Assembly (NCBI RefSeq): GCF_010726955.1
Contig: NZ_AP022603.1
Location: 3,100,001 to 3,164,000 of the forward strand
From: Mycolicibacterium fallax
GTDB taxonomy: Bacteria > Actinomycetota > Actinomycetes > Mycobacteriales > Mycobacteriaceae
DNA: 64,000 nucleotides
Reading direction: 5' to 3'
The notes under the pieces: model-generated
Told to the model about the DNA's origin: nothing
What the model saw: only the letters and a program-made list of their open reading frames with translations
Databases searched by the model: none
Position numbers and translations under genes: made by a program
Part shown: positions 32,107 through 41,557 of the stretch, in pieces
Numbering within the stretch: position 1 is the first letter of the stretch
Layout: each line of letters begins with the position of its first letter

Positions 32107-32137
32107 CTCGATACTCCGACGATATATCGAGAAGTAT
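32107..32137. promoter_or_regulatory. Nested palindrome, candidate PadR operator
   Basis: CGATACT (32107-32113) and AGTATCG (32131-32137) are perfect inverted arms; the centre holds the palindrome CGATATATCG (32118-32127). The whole 31-bp site is AT-rich in a GC-rich region and lies between the divergent regulator and antiporter genes. PadR proteins bind inverted repeats of about this size. Confidence 0.65.
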
Positions 32138-32227
32138 CGTTGCGCAACCGTTGATTGCGACAAACCTCGCGGGCTGCGACGCCGCGGCGTGCTATTTCTA
32201 GCGGGTGACTCTGCGGGCGGGCCGGTG

Positions 32228-33403
32228 ATGGCGGGCTTCGACTTCGGCACCCTGGCGCTGGTCGCGTTCATCGGGCTGGCCGGCCCGCTGCTGGCCGCAC
32301 CGAAGCGGCTGCGGATCCCGGTGGTGGTCGGCGAACTGGCCGTCGGGCTGGCCGTCGGCCGCACCGGCCTGGGCATTCTCGACCCCGCCGACCCGACCTT
32401 CGCGCTGCTCGCCGACGTCGGGTTCGCGCTGGTGATGTTCGTCGTCGGCACCCACATCCCGATCCGGGACGGCACCCTGCGCTCCTCGCTGCCGGGCGCC
32501 GCGGCCCGCGCGGTGCTGGTCGGCGCGGTCGCGACGGCGCTGGCCGTCGTCATCACCGCAGCCTTTGGCACCGGGCACACGCCGCTGTTCGCGGTGCTGA
32601 TCGCGTCGTCCTCCGCGGCGCTGGCGCTGCCGATGATCGACAACATCGCCGGCCGCGGACCGGCGGTGCTGTCGGTGACGGCGCAGATCGCCATCGCCGA
32701 CACCGCCTCAATCGTGTTGCTGCCGCTGGTGATCGACCCGCCGCGGGCCGGCCGCGCGGCGCTGGGCGCGCTGGTCATCGGAGCCTGCGCGGTGCTGCTC
32801 TACTACCTGCTGCGCCACCTCGCCCACAACGGCAGGCGCAAGCGGCTGCACCGCTACTCCGAACGCCGCCGGCTGGCCCTGGAACTGCGGATCAGCCTGA
32901 TCCTGCTGTTCGCGCTGGCCGCTCTGGCGGTCAGCACGCACGTCTCGGTCATGCTGGCCGGGTTTGCCCTCGGGCTGGTGCTCTCCGCGGTGGGCCAACC
33001 GCGCCGGCTGGGCCGCCAGCTGTTCGGCATCACCGAGGGCTTCTTCGGCCCGCTGTTCTTCGTCTGGCTGGGCGCCTCGCTGCAGGTCCGCGAGCTGGGC
33101 GCGGATCCGCGGCTGATCCTGCTCGGGCTGGCGCTGGGCGGCGCCGCGGTGCTGGCGCACCTGGTCGGGGCGCTGACCCGGCAGCCGGCGGCGCTGGCGG
33201 TGCTGTCCTCGGCGCAGCTCGGCGTGCCGGTGGCCGCGGCCGCGCTGGGCACCGAGACCGGACTGCTGGCTCCCGGCGAGCCGTCGGCGTTGATCCTCGG
33301 CGCGCTGGTGACGGTGGTCGCCACCGCCGTCGCGGCCGCTGCCCTGGAGCGGGCCCGGCCGGCCGATCAGTCCGGCGGGGTGAACCCGCCCGGGTCGGGC
33401 TGA
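32228..33403 (+). CDS. Cation/proton antiporter (CPA2, Na+/H+ exchanger domain)
   Basis: 391-residue polytopic membrane protein with 11-12 hydrophobic helices. It shows CPA2 features: PVVVGELAVGLAVGRTGLG in the first broken helix region, GFALVMFVVGTHIP, and IADTASIVLLPLV where the family carries a charged residue. KefB-like soluble NAD-binding domains are absent. Exchanges Na+ or K+ for H+ across the membrane in this family; ion is unknown. ATG 32228 is a working start; an upstream in-frame GTG would add about 14 residues, and no clear ribosome binding site decides. Its 3' end overlaps the convergent RDD gene by 37 bp. Confidence 0.82.
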   Translation: MAGFDFGTLALVAFIGLAGPLLAAPKRLRIPVVVGELAVGLAVGRTGLGILDPADPTFALLADVGFALVMFVVGTHIPIRDGTLRSSLPGAAARAVLVGAVATALAVVITAAFGTGHTPLFAVLIASSSAALALPMIDNIAGRGPAVLSVTAQIAIADTASIVLLPLVIDPPRAGRAALGALVIGACAVLLYYLLRHLAHNGRRKRLHRYSERRRLALELRISLILLFALAALAVSTHVSVMLAGFALGLVLSAVGQPRRLGRQLFGITEGFFGPLFFVWLGASLQVRELGADPRLILLGLALGGAAVLAHLVGALTRQPAALAVLSSAQLGVPVAAAALGTETGLLAPGEPSALILGALVTVVATAVAAAALERARPADQSGGVNPPGSG

Positions 33404-34308
33404 GCCGGACGGGCGGACGCCGGCCGCTGCCACTGCGGCGCCGGAGCCGGCGGCATGGGCGCCGGCATCGGAGCGGGGGGCATCGGCGCCGGCATCGGGG
33501 CCGGAGGCCAGGCCTGGCCGGGGTGGCCGGCCGTCGGGACCGGGCCGACGGGCGTGACGCGCAGCCGGGCGAGTTCGCGACGGTGCCGCTCGGCCAGCAC
33601 CGCGGCCAGCAGATACTGCGGCGGGGTCCCCGGCGGAGGCGGCGGCGAGATCCGGGCGGCCACCTCGGCGGCGATCCGGTTCGCCATGTCCTCGCGCACC
33701 CACGGCTGCAGGCTCGGCGCCCGGGACAGGAACTGCCGGGCCATCTCGGCCTGCTCGGGCCCCAGCCCGGACAACTGCAGCGATGAGGCCCAGCCGGCCA
33801 GCTGCGGCGGCATCGGCGGCGGCGGGGACAGCTTCGGGCCGCGTTCGCTGATCACCATGGTGCCGGCGAAGATGTCGCCGAGCCGCTTGCCCTTGGCCGA
33901 CAGCAGGCTGGTGATCACCGCCGGGCTGCCGGTCAGCGACCAGATCTCCACGATCGAGGCCAGCCCGCGAAACAGTGCCTGGCGGAACCGTTCCGGGCTG
34001 CCGTCGTCAGACACCACCCGCAGGCCCATCGCCAGCTTGCCCAGGCTGCGGCCCCGGGTCGCGGTCTCGAAGATCACCGGATAGCCGACGATCACCAGCG
34101 CGGTGAAGATGATCAGCACCGCGGCGCTGAACGCCGGATCCAGCCGCGACAGCGTCAGCGCCCACAGCAGGGTGCCGAGTATCAGACCCAGCCCCATCAC
34201 CACGATGTCGATCAACGCGCTGACCGCGCGCACCGGCAGCTGGGCGATCTGCACGTCGAGCACCACGGCGTCGCCGGTGACGATGGAACCGGTGGGCGGC
34301 GCGGACAT
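33367..34308 (-). CDS. RDD-family membrane protein with Pro/Met-rich tail (Rv3695-like)
   Basis: 313-residue protein. The RDD domain is at about residues 18-150, with hydrophobic helices and conserved RAVSALIDIVVM, ATRGRSLGKLAMGLRVV and AKGKRLGDIFAGTMVI. A soluble helical section and a tail of PAPMP repeats (about 265-300) follow. Function of RDD proteins is unclear; some affect Na+ transport. It is divergent from the SpoIIM gene, a conserved pair in mycobacteria next to the MoxR cluster. The 3' end overlaps the antiporter gene. Confidence 0.88.
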   Translation of the reverse strand: MSAPPTGSIVTGDAVVLDVQIAQLPVRAVSALIDIVVMGLGLILGTLLWALTLSRLDPAFSAAVLIIFTALVIVGYPVIFETATRGRSLGKLAMGLRVVSDDGSPERFRQALFRGLASIVEIWSLTGSPAVITSLLSAKGKRLGDIFAGTMVISERGPKLSPPPPMPPQLAGWASSLQLSGLGPEQAEMARQFLSRAPSLQPWVREDMANRIAAEVAARISPPPPPGTPPQYLLAAVLAERHRRELARLRVTPVGPVPTAGHPGQAWPPAPMPAPMPPAPMPAPMPPAPAPQWQRPASARPAQPDPGGFTPPD

Positions 34309-34357
34309 AGCGCGAACGGTACTAAACGACGGCGCCGCCCGCGATTAGGGTGGACGC

Positions 34358-35350
34358 GTGGATGTCGACGCTTTCGTGCTCGCCCACCGCGACACCTGGG
34401 ACCGGCTGGAGGATCTGATCCGGCGCCGGCGCCGGCTGACGGGGGCGGAGGCCGACGAACTCGTCGACCTCTACCAGCGGGTCTCCACCCACCTGTCGAT
34501 GGTGCGCAGCTCGGCCGGGGACTCGGCGCTGGTGGGACGGCTGTCCACGCTGGTGGCGCGGGCCCGGGCCGCGGTGACCGGCGCGCACGCCCCGCTGCGG
34601 CGCGAATTCGTTCGGTTCTGGACGGTGTCCTTCCCGGTGGTGGCCTACCGCGCCCGGTACTGGTGGCTGGGCACGACGGCGGCGTTCTTCGCGGTGGCGA
34701 TCCTGATCGCGGTGTGGGTCTCGCACAATCCTGACGTGCAGGCCGCCATCGGCACCCCCGCCGAGATCGCCCAGATCGTCGACCACGACTTCGAGAGCTA
34801 CTACTCCGACCATCCGGCCGGGCTGTTCGCGCTGCAGGTGTGGACGAACAACGCCTGGCTGGCGGTGATCTGCGTGGCGTTCTCGGTGCTGCTGGGCCTG
34901 CCGATTCCCTACGTGTTGTTCCTCAACGCGGCGAACCTCGGGGTGATGGCCGGGCTGATGGCCGGGGCGGGCAAGACGTCGTTCATGCTCGGGTTGCTGA
35001 TTCCGCACGGTCTGCTGGAACTGTCGGCGGTGTTCCTGGCCGCCGCGGTCGGGATGCGGTTGGGCTGGTCGGTGATCGCCCCCGGCGACCGGCCGCGCGT
35101 TCAGGTGCTCGCCGAGCAGGGCCGCGCGGTGGTGGCGGTGGCCGCCGGGCTGGTGGTGATGCTGTTCATCTCCGGCCTGCTGGAGGCGCTGGTCACCCCG
35201 TCGCCGTTGCCGACGGCGATGCGCATCGCGATCGGCGTCGCCGCGGAGGCGTTGTTCATCGGCTACATCTGGCATTTCGGCCGGCGGGCCGAGCGGGCCG
35301 GGGACAGCGGGGACCTGGCCGACGCGCCGGACGTGGTTCCGACGGGCTGA
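34358..35350 (+). CDS. Stage II sporulation protein M-like membrane protein (Rv3694c-like)
   Basis: 330-residue SpoIIM/DUF95 protein in a non-sporulating lineage. An N-terminal cytoplasmic helical region (to about 100) includes VDLYQRVSTHLSMVRS and REFVRFWTVSFP. Five to six membrane helices follow, with NNAWLAVICVAFSVLLGLP, NAANLGVMAGLM and LIPHGLLELSAVFLAA, the family hallmark PHGxxEL. GTG 34358 start. In actinobacteria it travels with RDD, DUF58 and MoxR genes, suggesting a common envelope-related complex (inference). Confidence 0.9.
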   Translation: MDVDAFVLAHRDTWDRLEDLIRRRRRLTGAEADELVDLYQRVSTHLSMVRSSAGDSALVGRLSTLVARARAAVTGAHAPLRREFVRFWTVSFPVVAYRARYWWLGTTAAFFAVAILIAVWVSHNPDVQAAIGTPAEIAQIVDHDFESYYSDHPAGLFALQVWTNNAWLAVICVAFSVLLGLPIPYVLFLNAANLGVMAGLMAGAGKTSFMLGLLIPHGLLELSAVFLAAAVGMRLGWSVIAPGDRPRVQVLAEQGRAVVAVAAGLVVMLFISGLLEALVTPSPLPTAMRIAIGVAAEALFIGYIWHFGRRAERAGDSGDLADAPDVVPTG

Positions 35351-35362
35351 CGCAGGGGCGGT

Positions 35363-36690
35363 TCAGAGCCGGCCGGCGGCCTTCATCCCCAGGTACCGGT
35401 CGGCCAGCGCCGGGGCCAGCTCCTCCGGCGGCGCGTCGACGACCTCGACGCCCATCATCCGCAGCCGCGAGGCGATGCCGCGCCGCTCGTTGCGGGCCCG
35501 CTCGGCCGCGGCGGCGTCGTACACCGCGGCGGCGTCGGCCCGGCCGGCGGCCAGTTCCTGCACCCGGGGGTCGGCCACCGAGGCGATCAGCACCTGATGC
35601 CGCGCGCACAGCCGCGGCAGCACCGGCAGCAGGCCCTCCTCCAGCGCGGAGGCGTTCAGCTCGGTCAGCAGCACCACCAGCGCCCGGCCCCGGGTGCGGC
35701 GCAACACCGCCGAGACCGTGGCCGCCGCATCGCTTTCCAGCAGCGCCGGCTCCAGCGGGGCCATCGCGTCGACCACCCGGGACAGCAGCTCGGTGCGTCC
35801 GGCGCCGAACACCGCCGCCCGGGTCTCCCGGTCGTGGGCCAGGAAATCGACGTGGTCGCCGGCCCGGGCGGCCAGCGCGGCCAGCAGCAGCGCGGCGTCC
35901 ATCGACCAGTCCAGTCGCGGCCAGCCGCCGGCGGCCGGCGAGTTGGAGATCGGATCGAGCCCGACCCGGCCGGCCGAGGTGCGGCCGGTGTCGAGCACCA
36001 GCACCACCCGCCGGTCGCGTTCCGGACGCCAGGTCCGCACCACCACGTCGTTGCGCCGGGCCGAGGCCCGCCAGTCGATGGAGCGGACGTCGTCGCCGAC
36101 GACATACTCGCGCAGCGAATCGAATTCGGTGCCCTCACCGCGGACCAGTACCGGGATGGACCCGTCGATCTGGCGCAGCCGGGCCAGCCGCGACGGCAGG
36201 TGCTTGCGAGACAGGAAGGGCGGCAACACCCGAAGCTCGGCCGGCACCGGGCGGGATCGTTGCCGGCCGGCCAGCCCCAGCGGGCCGAGGCAGCGGGCGG
36301 TCACCGCCGCGGCGTGCTGATCCCCGCGGCGCACCGGATTCAGTTGCGTCACCAGGGTTTCCGACGCGCCGGGGGCAAGGGTCAGCCGGTGCTCGCGGGG
36401 CCGGGCCACCGCACTGGGCGCCCAGGCGTCGCGGATCAGCCCGCGGGCGGTTCGCGGGCCGTCGTTGCGGACCGTGAGGGTGAGCTCGGCGGTCTGGCCC
36501 AGCCGGATCGACGACGGCCCGGATCGGCGGTAGGACAACGCATCCGGGTGTGCGGCCAGGGTCAGGTCGGCCAGGATCGCGCACCCCAGCGCCGCCAGCA
36601 GCACCGCGAAGGTCGTCGCCGGCCACGGTGACACCGCGATGGGTGCCACCCCCAGCAGGGCGAGCAGCGCGGCCCGCGCGGTGAGCACCA

Positions 36691-36691
<1 letters not shown>
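35363..36691 (-). CDS. DUF58 domain protein (Rv3693-like)
   Basis: 442-residue protein: two N-terminal membrane helices (about 5-45), a beta-rich middle, and a DUF58 domain with the signature GTEFDSLREYVVGDDVRSID and WRASARRNDVVVR. A von Willebrand A-like fold follows (VVLVLDTGRTSAG, a MIDAS-like D-x-G/S-x-S). DUF58 proteins work with MoxR AAA+ ATPases. The GTG start at 36691 shares one base with the moxR stop (TAGTG), so translation is coupled. Confidence 0.9.
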
Positions 36692-37703
<1,012 letters not shown>

Positions 37704-37707
<4 letters not shown>

Positions 37708-38834
37708 GGGTGCGCGACCTTTCTTTCGATGTCGTCGAGTGCGTGGGCGAGCGCCTGCAGGTCCTCGTCGCCGGACGGAACCGGACCGTACAGCAGGTGT
37801 TCCAGGTGTCCGGGCGGCATTGCGGTCTGCGCGGCCAGCGCGCCGAGGATCTGGTCGGGGCCGGCAGTTCGGGTCAGCCCGAGTCGCGGTAGCAGGCGCT
37901 GGCGGGCGGCGGCGCGCAGCGCGTCGGCGGCCCGGTCCCGGGCCCGTCGTGACCGGTAGAGCCGGCCGCGGCCTTCCACCGTCTCCGAGGCCCGGACCAC
38001 CACCGGAAGCCGCTCGGCGACCAGCGGCCCGAGCCGGCGGCCCTGCCACAGCGCCAGCAGCGCCACCACCACGATCAGCTGCCCGACGATCCAGTACACC
38101 CGCTGCGGGATCATCTGGAACACCGTCGCCGAGCCGGCGCCATCGTCCTCCGGCCGCTGCGGGGCGTACCACACCAGCCGGGGCTGCTCGCCGGCCAGAT
38201 TCATTGCCAGCGCGGCGTTTCCGGCGTCGGTCAGGGCGCCGTTCTGCAGAAACTCCGAGGCCCCGACCACCGTGATGACCCGGTCGCCGTCGTGATAGCG
38301 GACGACCGCGCCGCCGTAGCAGGAGCTGAAGTCCCGCGGATCGTCCAGCGCCCGGAACGTGGTCGCCGACCTCAGGTCGATGGTGCCGGCCTGCCGGGCG
38401 GCCCGCAGCTCGCAGTTGGGCTGCGTCCGGGCCGGCCGGTGATCGCGCTGGACGCCGGGGGCGAGCAGCTCGCGGGTGGGGCTCGACGGCTGGATCAGCA
38501 GCAGGTCGGCGTCGACGTCGGCCAGCCTTGCCAGCAGGTCAGCGGCGGGCAGATACCGGGTCTGGGCGACCACCAGCAGGGTGTCGGGGCCGGCCGCGTC
38601 GGCGGCTTCGGCGACGGTGCCGGCGAGGTGCACCTGCACCCCCTGCTCGCGCAGCAGGCTGACCAGCGCGTGGGCCCCGTCGGCGGAGGTGGAGTCGCCG
38701 TCCAGCAATCCGCCGCTGCGCGGACTAGTCAGCAGGGCGGTCAGCGCGGCGGCGCCGAGGATGGCCAGCAGCGCGATTCCCACCGTGACCCAGGTGCGGG
38801 TGCGGCGGCGCCGGGGTTTGGCCGGTGCGGTCAT
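37704..38834 (-). CDS. DUF4350 membrane protein (Rv3691-like)
   Basis: 376-residue protein with an N-terminal helix (about 14-35), an extracytoplasmic DUF4350 domain (GDSTSADGAHALVSLLREQG, DTLLVVAQTRYL, VITVVGASEFLQNGAL), a second helix (about 248-268) and a C-terminal cytoplasmic helical region. Function unknown; it is a fixed partner of DUF4129, MoxR and DUF58 genes in actinobacteria. ATG 38834 overlaps the previous stop (ATGA). Confidence 0.9.
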
Positions 38835-39478
38835 CGGATGGCCGACCAGCCTTCGGCCGGCGCCGGCCCGGGTGGCCCGCCGACCGGTGCGCCGAGCAGG
38901 TGGTCGTCGAGGCCGGCGACCAGCCGGTAGCCGCCCTCGTCACCGGGCCGCTCGCCGTAGGTGACGTCGTTGAAAACCGCTGCCGCGGAATGGAATTCCC
39001 CGGACAGGCCGGGGAACGGCGCCGACGCGGCCTCGGCCAGCTCGGAGGCGGTGCGGCCCGGGACCAGCGCGAGCACCCCGGATTCCTCCAGCGCTCGGGC
39101 GACCGCGCGCAGCCGGTGCCGGATCGCCGCGGCCCAGTCGCCGCGGGCCGCACAGTCCTCCGCGCGACGGCGATGCTGCTCGGCGCTGAGCTCGGCGCCG
39201 GCGTAGAGCGGCGCCGCGGCGTCCTCGGTGTGCATGGTGCGCCGGATCAGCCGGACCGTCAGCACCACCGCGACCACCAGCAAGACCGTCAGGACCAGAA
39301 TCGTCAGCCAACCGCCGGGCACGTCGGAGGCCTTCATCACGATCCGATCCAGCACGTCGGAAAGCCACTCGTTGAGCCGGTCGGTCAGGGTGGCGCGCGG
39401 GTAGCGGGGGTCGGCGAGTTCCTGGCGGGCCAGCTCGCGGGCCTGCTCGGCGCCGATGTCTACCGCCGGGTCAGCCAC
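38831..39478 (-). CDS. DUF4129 membrane protein (Rv3690-like)
   Basis: 215-residue protein with an N-terminal amphipathic region, one transmembrane helix (about 59-80, TILVLTVLLVVAVVLTV) and a C-terminal DUF4129 domain (AIRHRLRAVARALEESGVL, RTASELAEAASAPFP, FNDVTYGERPGDEGGYR). Second gene of the coupled chain leading to MoxR and DUF58. GTG 39478 start overlaps the end of the upstream gene by 19 bp. Confidence 0.88.
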   Translation of the reverse strand: MADPAVDIGAEQARELARQELADPRYPRATLTDRLNEWLSDVLDRIVMKASDVPGGWLTILVLTVLLVVAVVLTVRLIRRTMHTEDAAAPLYAGAELSAEQHRRRAEDCAARGDWAAAIRHRLRAVARALEESGVLALVPGRTASELAEAASAPFPGLSGEFHSAAAVFNDVTYGERPGDEGGYRLVAGLDDHLLGAPVGGPPGPAPAEGWSAIR

Positions 39479-40944
39479 AGCAGATCCGTCGGGTCGGCGG
39501 ACGGGTCGATCTGCGGGTGTTGGGCCCGCTGGGCGGCGCCGGTGCGCAGCACCAGGTCGAACGCCTCGGCGCGCATCCGGCGGTCGGTGTAGAGCAGCAC
39601 GCTGACCCCGGCGCTGAACGGCGACGCGACGATCTGGCCGATCGACCCGCCGGCGGCGGTCAGCACCGCGCCCAGCACCATCAGGCCGGGCTGGTCGGCC
39701 ATCGTGGTCACGAGGCCGCCGGCGAAGGTGAACGGGAAGCCCAACGCCGAGGCGATCATCCCGGTGATGATTCCGGTCAGCACCAGGATGCCCAGGATCC
39801 GCCAGAAGTCACCGCGCACCAGGGTGAGCGAGCGCCGGATGGCCGTCATGACCGGCAGCCGCTCCAGCACGATCGCGGTCGGGGCGAACGCCAGTTGCAC
39901 CCACAGGAAGCCCAGCCCGACCAGCACCGCGAGCGCCAGCGGCAGGCCGACGGCCACGGCGACGACGGTGTTTGCCGCCGCGAGCGCGGTGATCAGGGCG
40001 ATGACGACGGCCAGCACCAGCAGCACGCCGAAGAACTCCAGCGCGGCCAGCCCGATCAGCGCGGGCAGCCGGGGTCGGATGCGTTCCCAGGCTTCGGCAA
40101 TGGTGATCGACGAGCCGAACACCGCCCGCCCGATCACCACCGTGAGCATGCCGCCGAGCAGGACGCCGGCCAGCAGTCCGGCCAGGGCGGCCGGGACCTG
40201 CAGCAGCGAGGAGACCACCAGGTCGACGTCGGGGTCCTGGAGCAGATCGAGTTTGCCGAGCAGCGCCAGCGGGCCCAGCTGCAGCACCAGCGCGAGCAGC
40301 TGGGTGCCGACGATCACGATGGTGGTGAGCCCCAGGGTTGCCTTGGGGCTGCGCCGGATGTAGCCGATCGCGCCGTTGTACAGCTCCGACAGGGTCAGCG
40401 GCCGCAGCGGGATGATGCCCGGCACGCCCTCGGGAACGAACGTCGGCAGCGGGGCGGGCGCGGGGTAGCCGGTCCGGCCGTACCCGGGCAGCGGGCCCGG
40501 TGCACCGCGGTACCCGGGAGGTGGACCGTAGCCGGGGGGCGGGCCTTGGGGAGGGCCGTAGCCGGGGGGCGGACCTTGGGGAGGTGGACCCTGGGGGTAA
40601 CCCGGCGGCGGGCCGTACCCAGGCGGCGGGCCCTGGGGAGGTGGGCCCGCGGGGTACCCGGGCGGCGGGCTCTGAGGCGGCAGGCCATAGCCGGGGGGCG
40701 GGCCGGCGGGGGCGGTGTACCCGGGGGCGTTGTACGCGGGGGGCGGGCCGGCGGGAGCGGTGGGCCCGGGGGCGCTGTACCCCGGGGGCGCGTCGTATCC
40801 CGGCGGCGGGCCGGCGGCATCGTGTGCTGCTCCGGCAGGATCGGTCGGCGGGACCGGGGGGCCGTCGTATCCCGGCGCGGGCCCGGTGGCCGGATCGACC
40901 GGACCCGGGGGACCCGGCAGCGGGTGGTCCGGTGGTGTGGTCAC
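39460..40944 (-). CDS. Polytopic membrane protein with Pro/Gly/Tyr-rich N-terminal domain (Rv3689-like)
   Basis: 494-residue protein. Residues 1-165 are a low-complexity array of PPGYGPP/GPPPQGPPPGY-like units, surely disordered and cytoplasmic. The rest has about six hydrophobic stretches of the glycerophosphoryl-diester-phosphodiesterase membrane-domain type (LTLSELYNGAIGYIRRSPKA, ERLPVMTAIRRSLTLVRGDF), without a catalytic GDPD domain. GTG 40944 is chosen because earlier in-frame codons overlap the divergent YqeY gene. First gene of the coupled chain DUF4129-DUF4350-MoxR-DUF58. Confidence 0.82.
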   Translation of the reverse strand: MTTPPDHPLPGPPGPVDPATGPAPGYDGPPVPPTDPAGAAHDAAGPPPGYDAPPGYSAPGPTAPAGPPPAYNAPGYTAPAGPPPGYGLPPQSPPPGYPAGPPPQGPPPGYGPPPGYPQGPPPQGPPPGYGPPQGPPPGYGPPPGYRGAPGPLPGYGRTGYPAPAPLPTFVPEGVPGIIPLRPLTLSELYNGAIGYIRRSPKATLGLTTIVIVGTQLLALVLQLGPLALLGKLDLLQDPDVDLVVSSLLQVPAALAGLLAGVLLGGMLTVVIGRAVFGSSITIAEAWERIRPRLPALIGLAALEFFGVLLVLAVVIALITALAAANTVVAVAVGLPLALAVLVGLGFLWVQLAFAPTAIVLERLPVMTAIRRSLTLVRGDFWRILGILVLTGIITGMIASALGFPFTFAGGLVTTMADQPGLMVLGAVLTAAGGSIGQIVASPFSAGVSVLLYTDRRMRAEAFDLVLRTGAAQRAQHPQIDPSADPTDLLWLTRR

Positions 40945-41092
40945 CGGAGCCGGATCCGGTCGATGCTGAGCATGCCCCCTATCCTGTCGGTGGCTGCGGT
41001 TCTTGACAACGCGGCACCCCGTGCGGCCGCCGGATCGGCGGCGCATCCGCGGGTTCGGCGACCGCCCGCCGGTGACCGCGTACGGTGCTCTC

Positions 41093-41557
41093 ATGAGCGA
41101 ACTCAAGGACCGGTTGCGGTCGGATCTGACCGCGGCGATGAAGGCTCAGGACAAGCTCCGCGTCGCGACCTTGCGGATGCTGCTGGCGGCCCTGCAGGCC
41201 GAGGAGACCTCGGGCAAGGAACCCATCGAGCTGGACGATTCCGACGTGCTGCGGGTGCTGGCCCGCGAGGCCCGCAAGCGCGGCGAGGCGGCGCAGATCT
41301 ACATCACCAACGGCCGCGGCGAACTGGCCGCCACCGAGCGCGCCGAGGCCAGCGTCATCGAGGAGTATCTGCCCTCGCCGCTGTCCGCCGACGAGATCGC
41401 CAGCATCGTCAACACCGCGATCGCCAATGTCGCCGAGGAGATCGGCGAGCGGCCGGGCCCGCGCAACATGGGCCGGGTGATGGCGATCGCCAAGGAGATC
41501 GCCGGCGACAAGGCCGACGGCGCCCGACTGTCCGCCGCGATCAAGGACCGACTGTAG
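41093..41557 (+). CDS. GatB/YqeY domain protein (Rv3688c-like)
   Basis: 154-residue helical protein of the YqeY family, related to the tRNA-binding tail of GatB: MSELKDRLRSDLTAAMKAQD start, LRMLLAALQAEE, EARKRGEAAQIY, EEYLPSPLSADEI and NMGRVMAIAKEIAGDKADG. It may affect tRNA-dependent amidotransfer, but the role is unproven. ATG 41093 is the conserved start. The last 17 bp overlap the convergent MFS gene. Confidence 0.9.
   Translation: MSELKDRLRSDLTAAMKAQDKLRVATLRMLLAALQAEETSGKEPIELDDSDVLRVLAREARKRGEAAQIYITNGRGELAATERAEASVIEEYLPSPLSADEIASIVNTAIANVAEEIGERPGPRNMGRVMAIAKEIAGDKADGARLSAAIKDRL

Noticed and set aside
32077..32778. 233-residue Ser/Ala/Pro-rich minus-strand frame opposite the antiporter gene
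   Set aside because: Antisense of a clear polytopic membrane protein; covers the operator and lacks any domain.
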